Source: an uncultured Lachnospiraceae bacterium (GTDB lineage Bacteria > Bacillota > Clostridia > Lachnospirales > Lachnospiraceae). From it: a stretch of 64,000 nt of DNA. The stretch covers positions 64,001-128,000 of the forward strand of contig OMZG01000006.1 of the NCBI GenBank assembly GCA_900315505.1, read 5' to 3'. Numbering within the stretch: the first letter of the stretch is position 1; every line of letters begins with the position of its first letter. The notes beneath the pieces are model-generated. The model worked only from the letters and a program-made list of their open reading frames with translations. It was not told where the DNA came from and made no database searches. Shown here in pieces: positions 1 through 7,928 of this stretch. The position numbers and the translations under genes are program-made.

Positions 1-2
1 GT

Positions 3-701
3 GATGAAATTGAACATAACTGGCAGGATACAGATCGTTTCTTTGCCGGCATACCAAAGATTCCGAATAAGAATAAAAAATCTATGGCCATATATCTATG
101 TTTTATACAGCACATCCTCTGGAGCTTGAAAGACAATGGTAAGGCGGCTATTGTATGCCCTACTGGATTTCTTACTGCACAATACAAGACCAAAGGAGGT
201 AAACTGACTATTGAGGGAGCTATTCGTGAGAGACTTATAAACAACAACTGGCTTCAAGGGACTATTTCAATGCCTGGCAATATTTTTGCAAACACTCCTA
301 CAAATGTCTCTGTAATATTTATAGATAAGGCAAAGAAAGACAATCAGATTGTCCTTGTTGATGCATCAAAGCTTGGTGAAAAGAGAAAAGAAGGCAAGAA
401 CCAGAGAACTGTACTTCGGAAAGAGGAAATAGAGAAGATAATTGATACATTTACTGATAAAAAGGTCGAAGACGATTTTTCTGTTGTGGTGACACCTGAC
501 GAGATAAAGGCGAAGAACTACTCATTCTCAGCCGGGCAGTATTTCGAGGTAAGAATTGATTATGTCGAGATTACCGAAAAACAATTCGAGGATAGGATGA
601 GTGAATACAGCGAACGGTTGAGTAAGCTGTTTAGCGATGGAATTAAATTAGAATCAGACATTAAAAGAGAATTAGAGGAGATAAACTATGATAACCGCTG
701 A
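3..701 (+). CDS. hsdM: Type I restriction-modification DNA methylase, C-terminal part (cut by window edge)
   Basis: The reading frame is open from base 3 and continues past the left edge, so only the last 232 residues are visible. The fragment matches the end of N6-adenine methylase subunits of type I systems: a VCPTGFLTA stretch, then GTISMPGNIFANTPTNVSV, followed by a helical C-terminal tail. The catalytic NPPF/Y and SAM-binding motifs would lie upstream, outside the window. Within the HsdM2-HsdS1 methyltransferase the protein transfers methyl groups to adenines of the host recognition site. It overlaps hsdS by 14 bases, which is standard coupling. No hsdR is present downstream, so the endonuclease subunit must be upstream or missing. 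An internal ATG at 84 should not be taken as the true start. Confidence 0.9.
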   Translation, partial: DEIEHNWQDTDRFFAGIPKIPNKNKKSMAIYLCFIQHILWSLKDNGKAAIVCPTGFLTAQYKTKGGKLTIEGAIRERLINNNWLQGTISMPGNIFANTPTNVSVIFIDKAKKDNQIVLVDASKLGEKRKEGKNQRTVLRKEEIEKIIDTFTDKKVEDDFSVVVTPDEIKAKNYSFSAGQYFEVRIDYVEITEKQFEDRMSEYSERLSKLFSDGIKLESDIKRELEEINYDNR

Positions 702-2085
702 TATGAGAAAGGTAAAACTTGGTAGAATCCTTGATGTGAAAAGAGGTGCAAGTCTGTCTGGACAGTATTATGACACAAAAGGAAAATATATAAGGCTTAC
801 TCTGAGTAATATAGACTATCCTGGTGGCGGTTTTAAAGAAAATACTTCGAAGGACAATATATATTTTACTGGACCTATTAAAGACGAATTTATAATGAAA
901 AAGGGGGATATAATCACACCTTTAACAGAGCAGGTTTCTGGTCTTCTCGGTGAAACTGCCAGAATACCTGAGGATGACAAGTATATACAAAGTGGCGATG
1001 TTGGTCATGTAATACCAGACACATCTCAGCTTGATGACAGCTTTGCGTATTATCTTATGTCATCGCCTTCTGTTAAGCAACAGCTCAGTGCTGCTGCCCA
1101 ACAAACAAAAATTCGCCATACATCTCCAGATAAGATTAAAGATTGTATTGTCTGGCTGCCTTGTATGACTTATCAGCAGAAAGCAGGAAAGCTACTTGAT
1201 TCAATAAATGAGCGTATAAGGAACAATAATGCCATTTCTTCTGAACTCGAATCTCTCGCCAAGACCATTTACGATTACTGGTTTCTTCAGTTCGACTTTC
1301 CTGACGAGAACGGCAGGCCGTACAGGTCGTCTGGTGGAAAGATGACTTTTAATAAAGAACTGAAAAGAGAGATCCCGTATGGATGGAAGGTAAATGAACT
1401 CAAGGATATACTTTGGTTAGCACGTGGTACATCATATTCGTCATCGGATTTAGATGAAACAGGGATTCCTATGATTAACCTTGGGAATTTCTGCGTTGGA
1501 GGTGGGTATAAGAACGATAATTTAAAACATTATCGAGGCAAATATAGAGCTGACCAAATAATAAAACCATACGATTTAATAGTCTGTCTGACACAACAAA
1601 CAGATATCGATCCCTCTAAAGATGTAATAGGGTTCTCACTTTATGTACCTGATGCATTTGAGGACAGTGATATAATTATCTCTCAGGATTTATCTAAAAT
1701 CGAGTGCAATAATGTTTACAAGGGGTATTTGTGGATGCTATTCAAGACATCTTACTTCCATAAATATATCACAGGGTATGCATCAGGTTCTAATATATTA
1801 CATCTAAATGTTGATGGTATATATAATTATAAAGATGTTATACCAGATCGCGACATTTTAAATAATTATTATCTGATTTGTAAAAATATTTGGAAAGAGC
1901 AGAGCAGGCTTTTAAGTGAAAATCAGCAACTTTCTTCTCTACGTGATTTCCTTATTCCTCTGTTGATGAACGGACAGGTGACATTCAAGGAAGCAGAGAT
2001 AATCGTGCAGATGAAGCCCGATCCAGTAAGGTACGAGTATAAGCCACACCATGATATGGTTGCTGAAAAGAAAAATAAATTTTGA
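688..2085 (+). CDS. hsdS: Type I restriction enzyme specificity subunit
   Basis: This 465-residue protein has the usual HsdS layout: a first target-recognition domain (about 1-160), a helical spacer with INERIRNNNAISSELE (about 170-200), the central DYWFLQFDFPDENGRPY segment, a second target-recognition domain (about 230-400) and a distal helix ending in LRDFLIPLLMNGQV. It gives sequence specificity to the HsdM/HsdR complex, each domain reading one half of a bipartite site. The start at 688 lies inside the end of hsdM, so the two are translationally coupled. The gene is AT-rich, like the rest of the left island. A serine recombinase 350 bases downstream raises the possibility of domain shuffling, but no second hsdS copy is visible here. 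Confidence 0.93.
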   Translation: MITADMRKVKLGRILDVKRGASLSGQYYDTKGKYIRLTLSNIDYPGGGFKENTSKDNIYFTGPIKDEFIMKKGDIITPLTEQVSGLLGETARIPEDDKYIQSGDVGHVIPDTSQLDDSFAYYLMSSPSVKQQLSAAAQQTKIRHTSPDKIKDCIVWLPCMTYQQKAGKLLDSINERIRNNNAISSELESLAKTIYDYWFLQFDFPDENGRPYRSSGGKMTFNKELKREIPYGWKVNELKDILWLARGTSYSSSDLDETGIPMINLGNFCVGGGYKNDNLKHYRGKYRADQIIKPYDLIVCLTQQTDIDPSKDVIGFSLYVPDAFEDSDIIISQDLSKIECNNVYKGYLWMLFKTSYFHKYITGYASGSNILHLNVDGIYNYKDVIPDRDILNNYYLICKNIWKEQSRLLSENQQLSSLRDFLIPLLMNGQVTFKEAEIIVQMKPDPVRYEYKPHHDMVAEKKNKF

Positions 2086-2130
2086 TGCAGGAATTGATAA
2101 GAGTGAATAATAAGAAAGGCAGGATCTAAC

Positions 2131-2313
2131 ATGCCAAGACCAAAGAAAGACGGGAAAACTGTAAGTTTCTATCTTGATAAAGAACTTCTTGACAGATTTG
2201 ATCGCTTTTGTGACGATACAGGGCGTTCAAAGACAGGGGCAATCGAATGGATGATGAAAAAGACTCTTGATGAAGTTGACAAAGAAAAGAATACAGATTT
2301 ACTGTCAAAATAA
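2131..2313 (+). CDS. Small ribbon-helix-helix (CopG/Arc-like) DNA-binding protein
   Basis: This is a 60-residue basic protein with the pattern KTVSFYLDKELLDRFDRFC followed by a short helix containing GRSKTGAIEWMMKK. That is the beta strand, helix A and helix B arrangement of ribbon-helix-helix repressors. Such proteins act as dimers on short palindromes and often serve as antitoxins or plasmid/element copy regulators. An AGGA site lies 6 bases before the ATG. No partner toxin ORF is adjacent; the next gene is a serine recombinase whose upstream region contains two palindromes (2363-2377 and 2391-2412), so control of that recombinase is a reasonable inference. Confidence 0.75.
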   Translation: MPRPKKDGKTVSFYLDKELLDRFDRFCDDTGRSKTGAIEWMMKKTLDEVDKEKNTDLLSK

Positions 2314-2362
2314 AAGCACGCCTGACAGTTTGTGTCATTTTAACTTTGCCTGTGGAAAAAAT

Positions 2363-2412
2363 GACATATTATATGTCGTTGTCTGTAAATCAGAATATCG
2401 TGCGTTATTCTG
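2363..2412. promoter_or_regulatory. Two palindromes upstream of the recombinase gene
   Basis: GACATA and TATGTC arms separated by TTA (2363-2377) form a perfect 6-bp inverted repeat. Fourteen bases later CAGAATA and TATTCTG (2391-2397 and 2406-2412) form a perfect 7-bp one. Both lie in the 121-bp gap between the ribbon-helix-helix gene and the serine recombinase. They could be operators for the small repressor or crossover/accessory sites for the recombinase; the sequence alone does not decide. Confidence 0.5.
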
Positions 2413-2434
2413 ACACTTTGAAGGAAGGATTACT

Positions 2435-3133
2435 ATGACGGATACCGGAAATTTCTACGCTTATCTTCGTATAAGCACTCAGGCGGAACGTGAGAAGCAG
2501 CGCTTCAACCGGCAGGAAAAGGCATTAAAGAAATATGCTGATAAAACCGGTATAGAGTATCTTCTTACATTTAAAGAAGATGTGTCCGGGAAGAACTTCA
2601 CGGACAGAAAAGAATGGCAGAAGCTCGAACGTATTATAAAGTCAGGCGACACTATTGTTTTTAAGGATATATCTCGCTTTACCAGGGAGGCTGTAAACGG
2701 GTACGAGAAATACATGGAACTGCTTCATAATGGCATCAACCTGATATTTCTCGATAATCCTACGGTTTCAACTGATTATATAAAGGAAATGCTCCGTGTT
2801 GCTGAAGATCAGGATCTTGTCGCCCGGACATCTCTTGAAAGCACGATTAAGCTCCTACTCATTGTTGAACTGGATCGCGTGGAAAAAGAACGTCTCATAC
2901 TTATCAAAAGGACGAAAGACGGCCTTGCGGCTTCTTCCAAAAAGTCAGGCCGCCCGGTCGGACATCTTGACAAGATGACTCCTGCGTTGGAGAAGGATAT
3001 ACACAGGTATCTTTCGGACAGGACTATAACACAGACAGAACTCATGAAACGGCATAATATCAGTCGGAATACCTTGAAAAAGTATATCAGCCTGATTAAG
3101 GATAATGCTTACACAGGTGGCATCCCTGCCTGA
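2435..3133 (+). CDS. Serine recombinase (resolvase/invertase family)
   Basis: The 232-residue protein opens with FYAYLRISTQ, placing the nucleophilic serine at residue 14 next to the conserved arginine at 12. It continues with KDISRFTREAVNGYEKYMELL, equivalent to the KLDRLGR region of resolvases, and a long E-helix leading to KKSGRPVG. A C-terminal helix-turn-helix (about 190-225, TQTELMKRHNISRNTLKKYI) would bind the site. Size and layout fit small resolvases and invertases that make 2-bp staggered cuts through a phosphoserine link, not large phage integrases. AAGGAAGGA lies 5 bases before the ATG. Its likely jobs are resolving an element's cointegrates or inverting local DNA. Confidence 0.88.
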   Translation: MTDTGNFYAYLRISTQAEREKQRFNRQEKALKKYADKTGIEYLLTFKEDVSGKNFTDRKEWQKLERIIKSGDTIVFKDISRFTREAVNGYEKYMELLHNGINLIFLDNPTVSTDYIKEMLRVAEDQDLVARTSLESTIKLLLIVELDRVEKERLILIKRTKDGLAASSKKSGRPVGHLDKMTPALEKDIHRYLSDRTITQTELMKRHNISRNTLKKYISLIKDNAYTGGIPA

Positions 3134-3155
3134 ATATAAACGGGAGAGGATATCC

Positions 3156-4844
3156 ATGATAGATGAAAAACAACTCACACGAGGACAGAAACGTGCCCGG
3201 CTGCACGCCAGACGGGGAAAAAACCTGTTTATAACAGGAGTTGGCGGTACAGGAAAATCAGTCATCGTCGAACTGATAATACAGGATTTCAGCGAAGCAG
3301 GAAAATCTGTGGTCGTATGCGCCCCGACAGGCATAGCAGCTCTTAATGTCAGAGGAACTACAATACATGCGGCTTTTGGATTTGAGGGAGAGTGCGCCAT
3401 CAACACCGGTGGAAGATCCGGAAGGCTTTCTTTGAAGACCCGTACTCCTCAGACTATAAAATACGCAGATGTACTTATAATAGATGAGATAAGCATGGTT
3501 CGTTCTGAACTCTTTGATGCTGTCTGTGCTTCGATTGAAAAGATTGAGAGAGAGAACGACCGACACATTCAGCTTATAGTCGTAGGAGATTTCTGTCAGC
3601 TACCACCTGTGGTAAAAAAGAAAGATAATGGAGGACGTATCCTGCCGGATGTATTACTCATTCAGGACTTTTATCATCGGAAGGTTGGCTCTGAATATGC
3701 TTTTCAGGGAATCTACTGGGACAAATGCAAATTTTATCCAATCATTCTCTCGGAAGTTGTTCGACAACAGGATAGTGAATTTATCAATAATCTCAACAAG
3801 GCCCGCTGCGGTGATACATCATGTATAGATTATTTTAACAGCCATTGCCGGGGTGAACTTTATAAGGATGCCGCGAACCTTTATGCCTATAAATATGCTG
3901 TAGAAAATGAAAATCGACGCTTTTTGTCTGCCTTTTCAGGCACAGAATATGTCTATAAGACAAAGATAGTGTATGAAGAAGGGTATGACGAGAACTCTGT
4001 ACCAAAATCCATTATGGATGATATACCGAAAGATCTTCATTTAAAGACGGGTGTACATGTGATTTTTACAACAAATGATCATTATGGCAACGGTTCTGAC
4101 GATATATCGGCTCTTGAAGGCAAATCTAAAATAAGAGACAGAGATACACCTGCATACGTAAATGGTACAGGCGGCGTAGTCAATACCATTGGATCTGTTA
4201 TAGAAGGGGAAACAAGAGATGTCTTCGTAAAAACAGATAATGGAGTCAGGCTTCTGGTCCATCCAATAGGGATACCTGTGTTCTCATATCGGGTAAACAA
4301 GACAACACATAGAACGGAGAGAATCCTCGTTGCAACCGCTTACCAGTTGCCGCTGAAACTGGCCCATGCAATCACTATACATAGTGCTCAGGGACAGACA
4401 TACGATAAAGTAAACATTACTCCGCACTCGTTTAGCCCAGGACAGTTATATGTGAGCCTTTCAAGAGCCAGGACTGTTGATGGGATAAGATTAAAAGAAC
4501 CAATAAAAGCTACTGATTTGATAGTCGATCCGGAAGTTGCCGAGTTTTATGAGCGGATTGAATCAGGAGAGCACAGACAGGGCCGTCCAGCAAAAAATCA
4601 GGATGGTTCAACCAGGGATAAGTTAATGTGGATTCCACATCCTTTAGAGAAGCATATCAGAAAAGAAATAGAACGTGGATATCCGCTAAAGATGTCAGGA
4701 TGCCCTGCATACACATATAGCAGAGACCGTATACACATGAGGGTACCGGATTTCCTACAGGAACACATAAAAGAAGAAATTGCGGACTGGTTAAATATCA
4801 GCAAGGAGAAGGCAAAGCAAAAAAGGGATCGTAACAGAAGATGA
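3156..4844 (+). CDS. PIF1/RecD-like superfamily 1 helicase
   Basis: I place the start at the ATG at 3156, which has GGGAGAGGA 5 bases upstream; a longer frame begins at 3105 inside the recombinase gene but lacks such a site. The 562-residue protein has Walker A GVGGTGKS (28-35), a Walker B box LIIDEISMV, a VVGDFCQLPPV motif III, and the C-terminal signature AITIHSAQGQT followed by LYVSLSRAR. These are the hallmarks of PIF1-type 5'-to-3' DNA helicases. The C-terminal 90 residues include a lysine-rich tail. Bacterial homologues often travel on plasmids, phages and integrative elements, which fits the accessory setting. Its exact role in element replication or repair is unknown. Confidence 0.88.
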   Translation: MIDEKQLTRGQKRARLHARRGKNLFITGVGGTGKSVIVELIIQDFSEAGKSVVVCAPTGIAALNVRGTTIHAAFGFEGECAINTGGRSGRLSLKTRTPQTIKYADVLIIDEISMVRSELFDAVCASIEKIERENDRHIQLIVVGDFCQLPPVVKKKDNGGRILPDVLLIQDFYHRKVGSEYAFQGIYWDKCKFYPIILSEVVRQQDSEFINNLNKARCGDTSCIDYFNSHCRGELYKDAANLYAYKYAVENENRRFLSAFSGTEYVYKTKIVYEEGYDENSVPKSIMDDIPKDLHLKTGVHVIFTTNDHYGNGSDDISALEGKSKIRDRDTPAYVNGTGGVVNTIGSVIEGETRDVFVKTDNGVRLLVHPIGIPVFSYRVNKTTHRTERILVATAYQLPLKLAHAITIHSAQGQTYDKVNITPHSFSPGQLYVSLSRARTVDGIRLKEPIKATDLIVDPEVAEFYERIESGEHRQGRPAKNQDGSTRDKLMWIPHPLEKHIRKEIERGYPLKMSGCPAYTYSRDRIHMRVPDFLQEHIKEEIADWLNISKEKAKQKRDRNRR

Positions 4845-4863
4845 TTATTTCTGAAAAAAATTT

Positions 4864-4892
4864 TCGTCAATGTATACATAATATGCTATAAT
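4864..4892 (+). promoter_or_regulatory. Sigma-A promoter of the first nrdG
   Basis: TCGTCA at 4864-4869 and a perfect TATAAT at 4887-4892 are separated by 17 bases. They sit 43 bases before the nrdG ATG in the gap after the helicase. The -35 box matches consensus at 4 of 6 positions. Confidence 0.55.
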
Positions 4893-4934
4893 ATCTGTAT
4901 AGATTAACAAAACACATTATTAAAGATCTGAATT

Positions 4935-5465
4935 ATGAATTACGGACAGATATACTATACGGATATTGCGAACGGTCCCGGATGTAGAACGAGCCTGTTT
5001 GTGAGTGGCTGCACCCACCACTGTAAAGGATGCTTTAATGAAGAAACATGGGATTTTACTTTCGGCCATGAGTACACGAATGACGTTGAGAACAAAGTTC
5101 TTGAATCAGTGAAGCCTTCTTACATATCAGGGCTTACTGTACTAGGCGGAGAGCCGATGGAGCCGGAAAACCAGAAGGTACTTATATCGCTTTATCGCAA
5201 GGTAAGGGAGAAAGTGCCACATGCAACCATCTGGATATACTCAGGCTATACATGGGAGGAACTAACAGATAACGAGAATCGTCGCTGTCATTGTGAAGTG
5301 ACGGATGAAATTTTATCTCTTATCGATGTTCTTGTGGATGGAGAGTTTATAGAATCACAGAAAGATATTTCATTACATTTTCGCGGTTCAGCGAATCAGC
5401 GGCTGATAGATGTACCTGCGACTCTTGAAGCAGGACATATAGTGCTTGCAGAAGAATATCTTTGA
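4935..5465 (+). CDS. nrdG: Anaerobic ribonucleotide reductase activating protein, copy 1
   Basis: This 176-residue radical-SAM protein has the cluster motif C26-X3-C30-X2-C33 (CTHHCKGC) and the SAM-binding LGGEP motif. It would load the glycyl radical onto NrdD by reductive cleavage of SAM, releasing 5'-deoxyadenosine, which allows deoxynucleotide synthesis without oxygen. By my own side-by-side reading it is about 80% identical to the second copy at 5805, with differences mainly in the last 60 residues. Its DNA is AT-richer than copy 2 and resembles the preceding island genes. No nrdD lies in the window. There is no clear ribosome site in front of the ATG, although a consensus -10 is present. 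Confidence 0.93.
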   Translation: MNYGQIYYTDIANGPGCRTSLFVSGCTHHCKGCFNEETWDFTFGHEYTNDVENKVLESVKPSYISGLTVLGGEPMEPENQKVLISLYRKVREKVPHATIWIYSGYTWEELTDNENRRCHCEVTDEILSLIDVLVDGEFIESQKDISLHFRGSANQRLIDVPATLEAGHIVLAEEYL

Positions 5466-5523
5466 AGTGACTAAAAACTAGATATTTTTGTGACCCAAAA
5501 ATGTTGTTAAATGCGCATGAATA

Positions 5524-5780
5524 TGTACATTATAATAATATTATCGTTGCTGCAAATTATCATATAGATTATACAGTACGAAGTATCAGTTACATATTAA
5601 ACGTACATTATGATTCACGACTGAATACCGCATAAATTGGGCATTTGACGTACTTTATAATAAGAAATTTATTATGTACATCCAATGATAATGTACGTTG
5701 GAATGATATCGTACATTATTTGCGAAATCCTTAATTTATGCATGGTGTGTGACGTTATTCTTTGGACGGAATAATGTACG
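5524..5780. repeat. Array of eight CGTACATTAT-type decamers between the nrdG copies
   Basis: The 339-bp gap between the nrdG genes contains no plausible gene. It holds four perfect decamers CGTACATTAT, at 5602-5611 and 5710-5719 on the + strand and at 5688-5697 and 5771-5780 on the - strand. Four close variants lie at 5524-5533, 5571-5580, 5649-5658 and 5671-5680. The copies at 5688 and 5710 face each other as an inverted pair around 12 bases. Such an array could be an operator cluster for the downstream nrdG or an iteron-like element. It does not resemble the NrdR box as I know it. Confidence 0.7.
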
Positions 5781-5804
5781 AAAAAATGTAGTTACTTTAA
5801 TAAC

Positions 5805-6329
5805 ATGAACTACGGACAGATATACTACACCGACGTTGCCAATGGCCCGGGCTGCCGCACCTCACTATTCGTGAGCGGCTGCACCCACCATTGCAAGGGG
5901 TGTTTCAATGAAGAGACCTGGGACTTTTCCTATGGTCATGAATACACTAAGGAAACAGAGAATAAGATACTCGAATCCGTGAAGCCATCATATATCGACG
6001 GCCTCACGGTTCTTGGCGGAGAGCCTATGGAGCCTGCGAATCAGAAGGCCCTGCTCCCGCTGTACAGGAAGATAAGAGAAAAAATACCGCATGCCACAAT
6101 CTGGGTATATAGCGGTTATACCTGGGAGGAGCTCACGGATCCTGCAGATAAGAGATGCCACACGGAAGAGACGGACGAGATACTCTCGCTTATCGATGTG
6201 CTCGTGGATGGCGAGTTTGAAGAGGATAAGAAGGATATTTCACTCGTGTTCAGAGGATCGTCAAATCAACGTATAATAGACGTGCAAAAGACAATTGAAT
6301 ATGGTAAAATAACTCCGAAGGATTTGTGA
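5805..6329 (+). CDS. nrdG: Anaerobic ribonucleotide reductase activating protein, copy 2
   Basis: This is the second radical-SAM activase: 174 residues, the same CTHHCKGC cluster motif at 26-33 and LGGEPMEP. Codon choice is GC-richer (for example CTCGTGGATGGCGAG) and matches the host genes to the right, so this looks like the resident copy. Its function, activation of the class III reductase NrdD, is inferred from strong family resemblance. The upstream decamer array ends 25 bases before the ATG, so expression is probably controlled there. Its last codons and stop lie inside a rho-independent terminator whose right arm also contains the ribosome site of the next gene. Confidence 0.95.
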   Translation: MNYGQIYYTDVANGPGCRTSLFVSGCTHHCKGCFNEETWDFSYGHEYTKETENKILESVKPSYIDGLTVLGGEPMEPANQKALLPLYRKIREKIPHATIWVYSGYTWEELTDPADKRCHTEETDEILSLIDVLVDGEFEEDKKDISLVFRGSSNQRIIDVQKTIEYGKITPKDL

Positions 6330-6346
6330 TCCAACGGAGTTTTTTT
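6312..6346 (+). terminator. Intrinsic terminator overlapping the nrdG end and the next ribosome site
   Basis: ACTCCG (6312-6317) pairs with CGGAGT (6335-6340), and an inner GGAT/ATCC stem sits around TTGTG. A run of seven T follows (6340-6346). The nrdG stop codon lies in the loop region, and the GGAG of the right arm is the ribosome site for the ATG at 6347. Confidence 0.8.
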
Positions 6347-7039
6347 ATGGCTAAGATTTATTTTCTGCGTCATGGTCAGACAGATATGAATATCTCCCAT
6401 ATGCTGCAGGGCAGGACGAATACAGACCTGAATGACAGAGGAAGGCGGCAGGCAAGGAGCGCCGGCAGGGCATTCGAAAGGGATGGCATAAGGCCGGATA
6501 TCATTTTTTCCTCCCCACTGAACCGGGTGAGGGAGACAGTAGGAGAGGCACTTGCAGTAAACAGCCTCGAGCCGATAGACATGACACTCGGAGAGGCGCT
6601 GGTCTATCAGGGGGAGAAGATCCCGAGAGTGACTGATGAGAGGCTCATAGAGATGAGCTTCGGAGAGGTCGAGGGGATTCCGATGAGCGAGCTGCCGGAT
6701 GATTTTGCAGAGATTTTCTTCGAGGATCCGGCGAATTACGAGCCGGTGCCGGGAGCAGAATCATATCAGGAGCTGCTGAAGCGGTGCAGGAGCTTCATCG
6801 GGTACCTGAGGGAAAACACGAGACCCGGAGCTATTCTGGCAGACAAGACAATAGTATGTGCTACGCACGGAGGAGTGCTGCATGGGATGCTCCTTCTGCT
6901 ATGGCACAGGGATCTGGAGGATTTCTGGAAGCAGCAGGTCCTTAACTGCGCGATAGTACGGGCAGATCTGGCCGACAGCGCAGAGGATGATACAGCGGAG
7001 TTTATAGAAGAAGGATTTACCGGAGAGGAGAAAATGTAA
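6347..7039 (+). CDS. Histidine phosphatase (phosphoglycerate mutase-like)
   Basis: The start is ATG 6347, with GGAG 7 bases upstream; a GTG at 6326 is in frame but lies within nrdG. The 230-residue protein begins AKIYFLRHGQTD, placing the phosphohistidine at residue 9. It has the acid/base-region IEMSFGEVEG, and a second catalytic histidine in VCATHGGVLHGM. This is the branch-1 histidine phosphatase fold of broad-specificity phosphatases such as GpmB, PhoE and CobC, not the glycolytic mutase itself. The substrate cannot be told from sequence. It overlaps the next gene by TAATG, so the two are coupled. Confidence 0.87.
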   Translation: MAKIYFLRHGQTDMNISHMLQGRTNTDLNDRGRRQARSAGRAFERDGIRPDIIFSSPLNRVRETVGEALAVNSLEPIDMTLGEALVYQGEKIPRVTDERLIEMSFGEVEGIPMSELPDDFAEIFFEDPANYEPVPGAESYQELLKRCRSFIGYLRENTRPGAILADKTIVCATHGGVLHGMLLLLWHRDLEDFWKQQVLNCAIVRADLADSAEDDTAEFIEEGFTGEEKM

Positions 7040-7905
7040 TGGTAAAGAGGATTCTTGCAGTAGTAGCAGCGATAACAGTTTTATTTACAATGATGCCACA
7101 GGAAGGCGTAGTGGCAGAGGCGGCGAAGAAGCCGGTCAGTACGTCGAAGGCAGCAAGCGGCTCAGCAATAGCCACGAGCGGATCCGCCATAGCCAACAGC
7201 GGCTCATCCATCGATGCCAGGCCTGGAAAGAAAAAGCATAAGAAGAAAAAGAAGAAGGCAGTAAGGAAGCAGCCGAAGAAGACGGTTTACCTGACCTTTG
7301 ATGACGGCCCGGGAAGCAAGGTGACTCCGAAGCTTCTCAAGGTCCTGAAGAAGAATAATGTCAAGGCTACCTTTTTCATAGTAGGCTCACAGGCCAAGGG
7401 CCAGAAGAAGCTTCTGAAGCAGATAGCAAAGGACGGACATACGCTGGCCATCCATACATATACGCATGACTATAAGAAGATATATTCGAGCAAGAAGGCG
7501 TACCTGGCGGATTTTCACAAGACAGAGAAGCTGATAAAGGATTATACCGGAGTGCAGCCGAAGTACTTCCGTTTCCCGGGTGGCGGGAATAATCACTATA
7601 TGTCCACCAGGCTCCGTAATTCTATCCTGAAGGAGCTGCATAAGGAAGGGTATAAGGAGATGGACTGGAACTGCGGCACATCGGATGCGGCAGCGAAGTA
7701 CTACAGTGCATCACAGCTGATAAAGTACGGTGAGACCTCGCACTGGGGATCTGATCCTATAGTGCTTCTGCAGCATGATGCGAACTCCAAGTATCATACT
7801 CCGGATGTCACTGCGGCTCTCATCAGGTACTATAAGAAGAAGGGCTATAAGTTCAGTGGGCTGAATAATTACACAGGCCCGGAGATGTGCTTCAAGAGGA
7901 AATAG
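7039..7905 (+). CDS. Secreted polysaccharide deacetylase (NodB domain)
   Basis: The 288-residue protein has an N-terminal signal or anchor (RILAVVAAITVLFTM) and a low-complexity linker with repeated SGSAIA units and a lysine-rich patch (about 35-80). A NodB deacetylase domain follows (about 82-280). Metal and catalytic motifs are visible: YLTFDDGPG, HTYTHDY and RFPGGG. Family members remove N-acetyl groups from peptidoglycan, chitin or related surface glycans, often protecting against lysozyme. The lysine-rich linker may contact the anionic cell wall. Translation is coupled to the upstream phosphatase by the shared TAATG. Confidence 0.9.
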   Translation: MVKRILAVVAAITVLFTMMPQEGVVAEAAKKPVSTSKAASGSAIATSGSAIANSGSSIDARPGKKKHKKKKKKAVRKQPKKTVYLTFDDGPGSKVTPKLLKVLKKNNVKATFFIVGSQAKGQKKLLKQIAKDGHTLAIHTYTHDYKKIYSSKKAYLADFHKTEKLIKDYTGVQPKYFRFPGGGNNHYMSTRLRNSILKELHKEGYKEMDWNCGTSDAAAKYYSASQLIKYGETSHWGSDPIVLLQHDANSKYHTPDVTAALIRYYKKKGYKFSGLNNYTGPEMCFKRK

Positions 7906-7928
7906 CCTGTTGGAAAGGAGGGCAGACC

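Noticed and set aside
2131..2313. Type II antitoxin with partner toxin
   Set aside because: The ribbon-helix-helix protein has no adjacent small toxin ORF; the next gene is the serine recombinase.
5466..5804. NrdR boxes upstream of nrdG
   Set aside because: The repeated decamer CGTACATTAT does not resemble the paired NrdR box as I know it; reported as an unassigned array.
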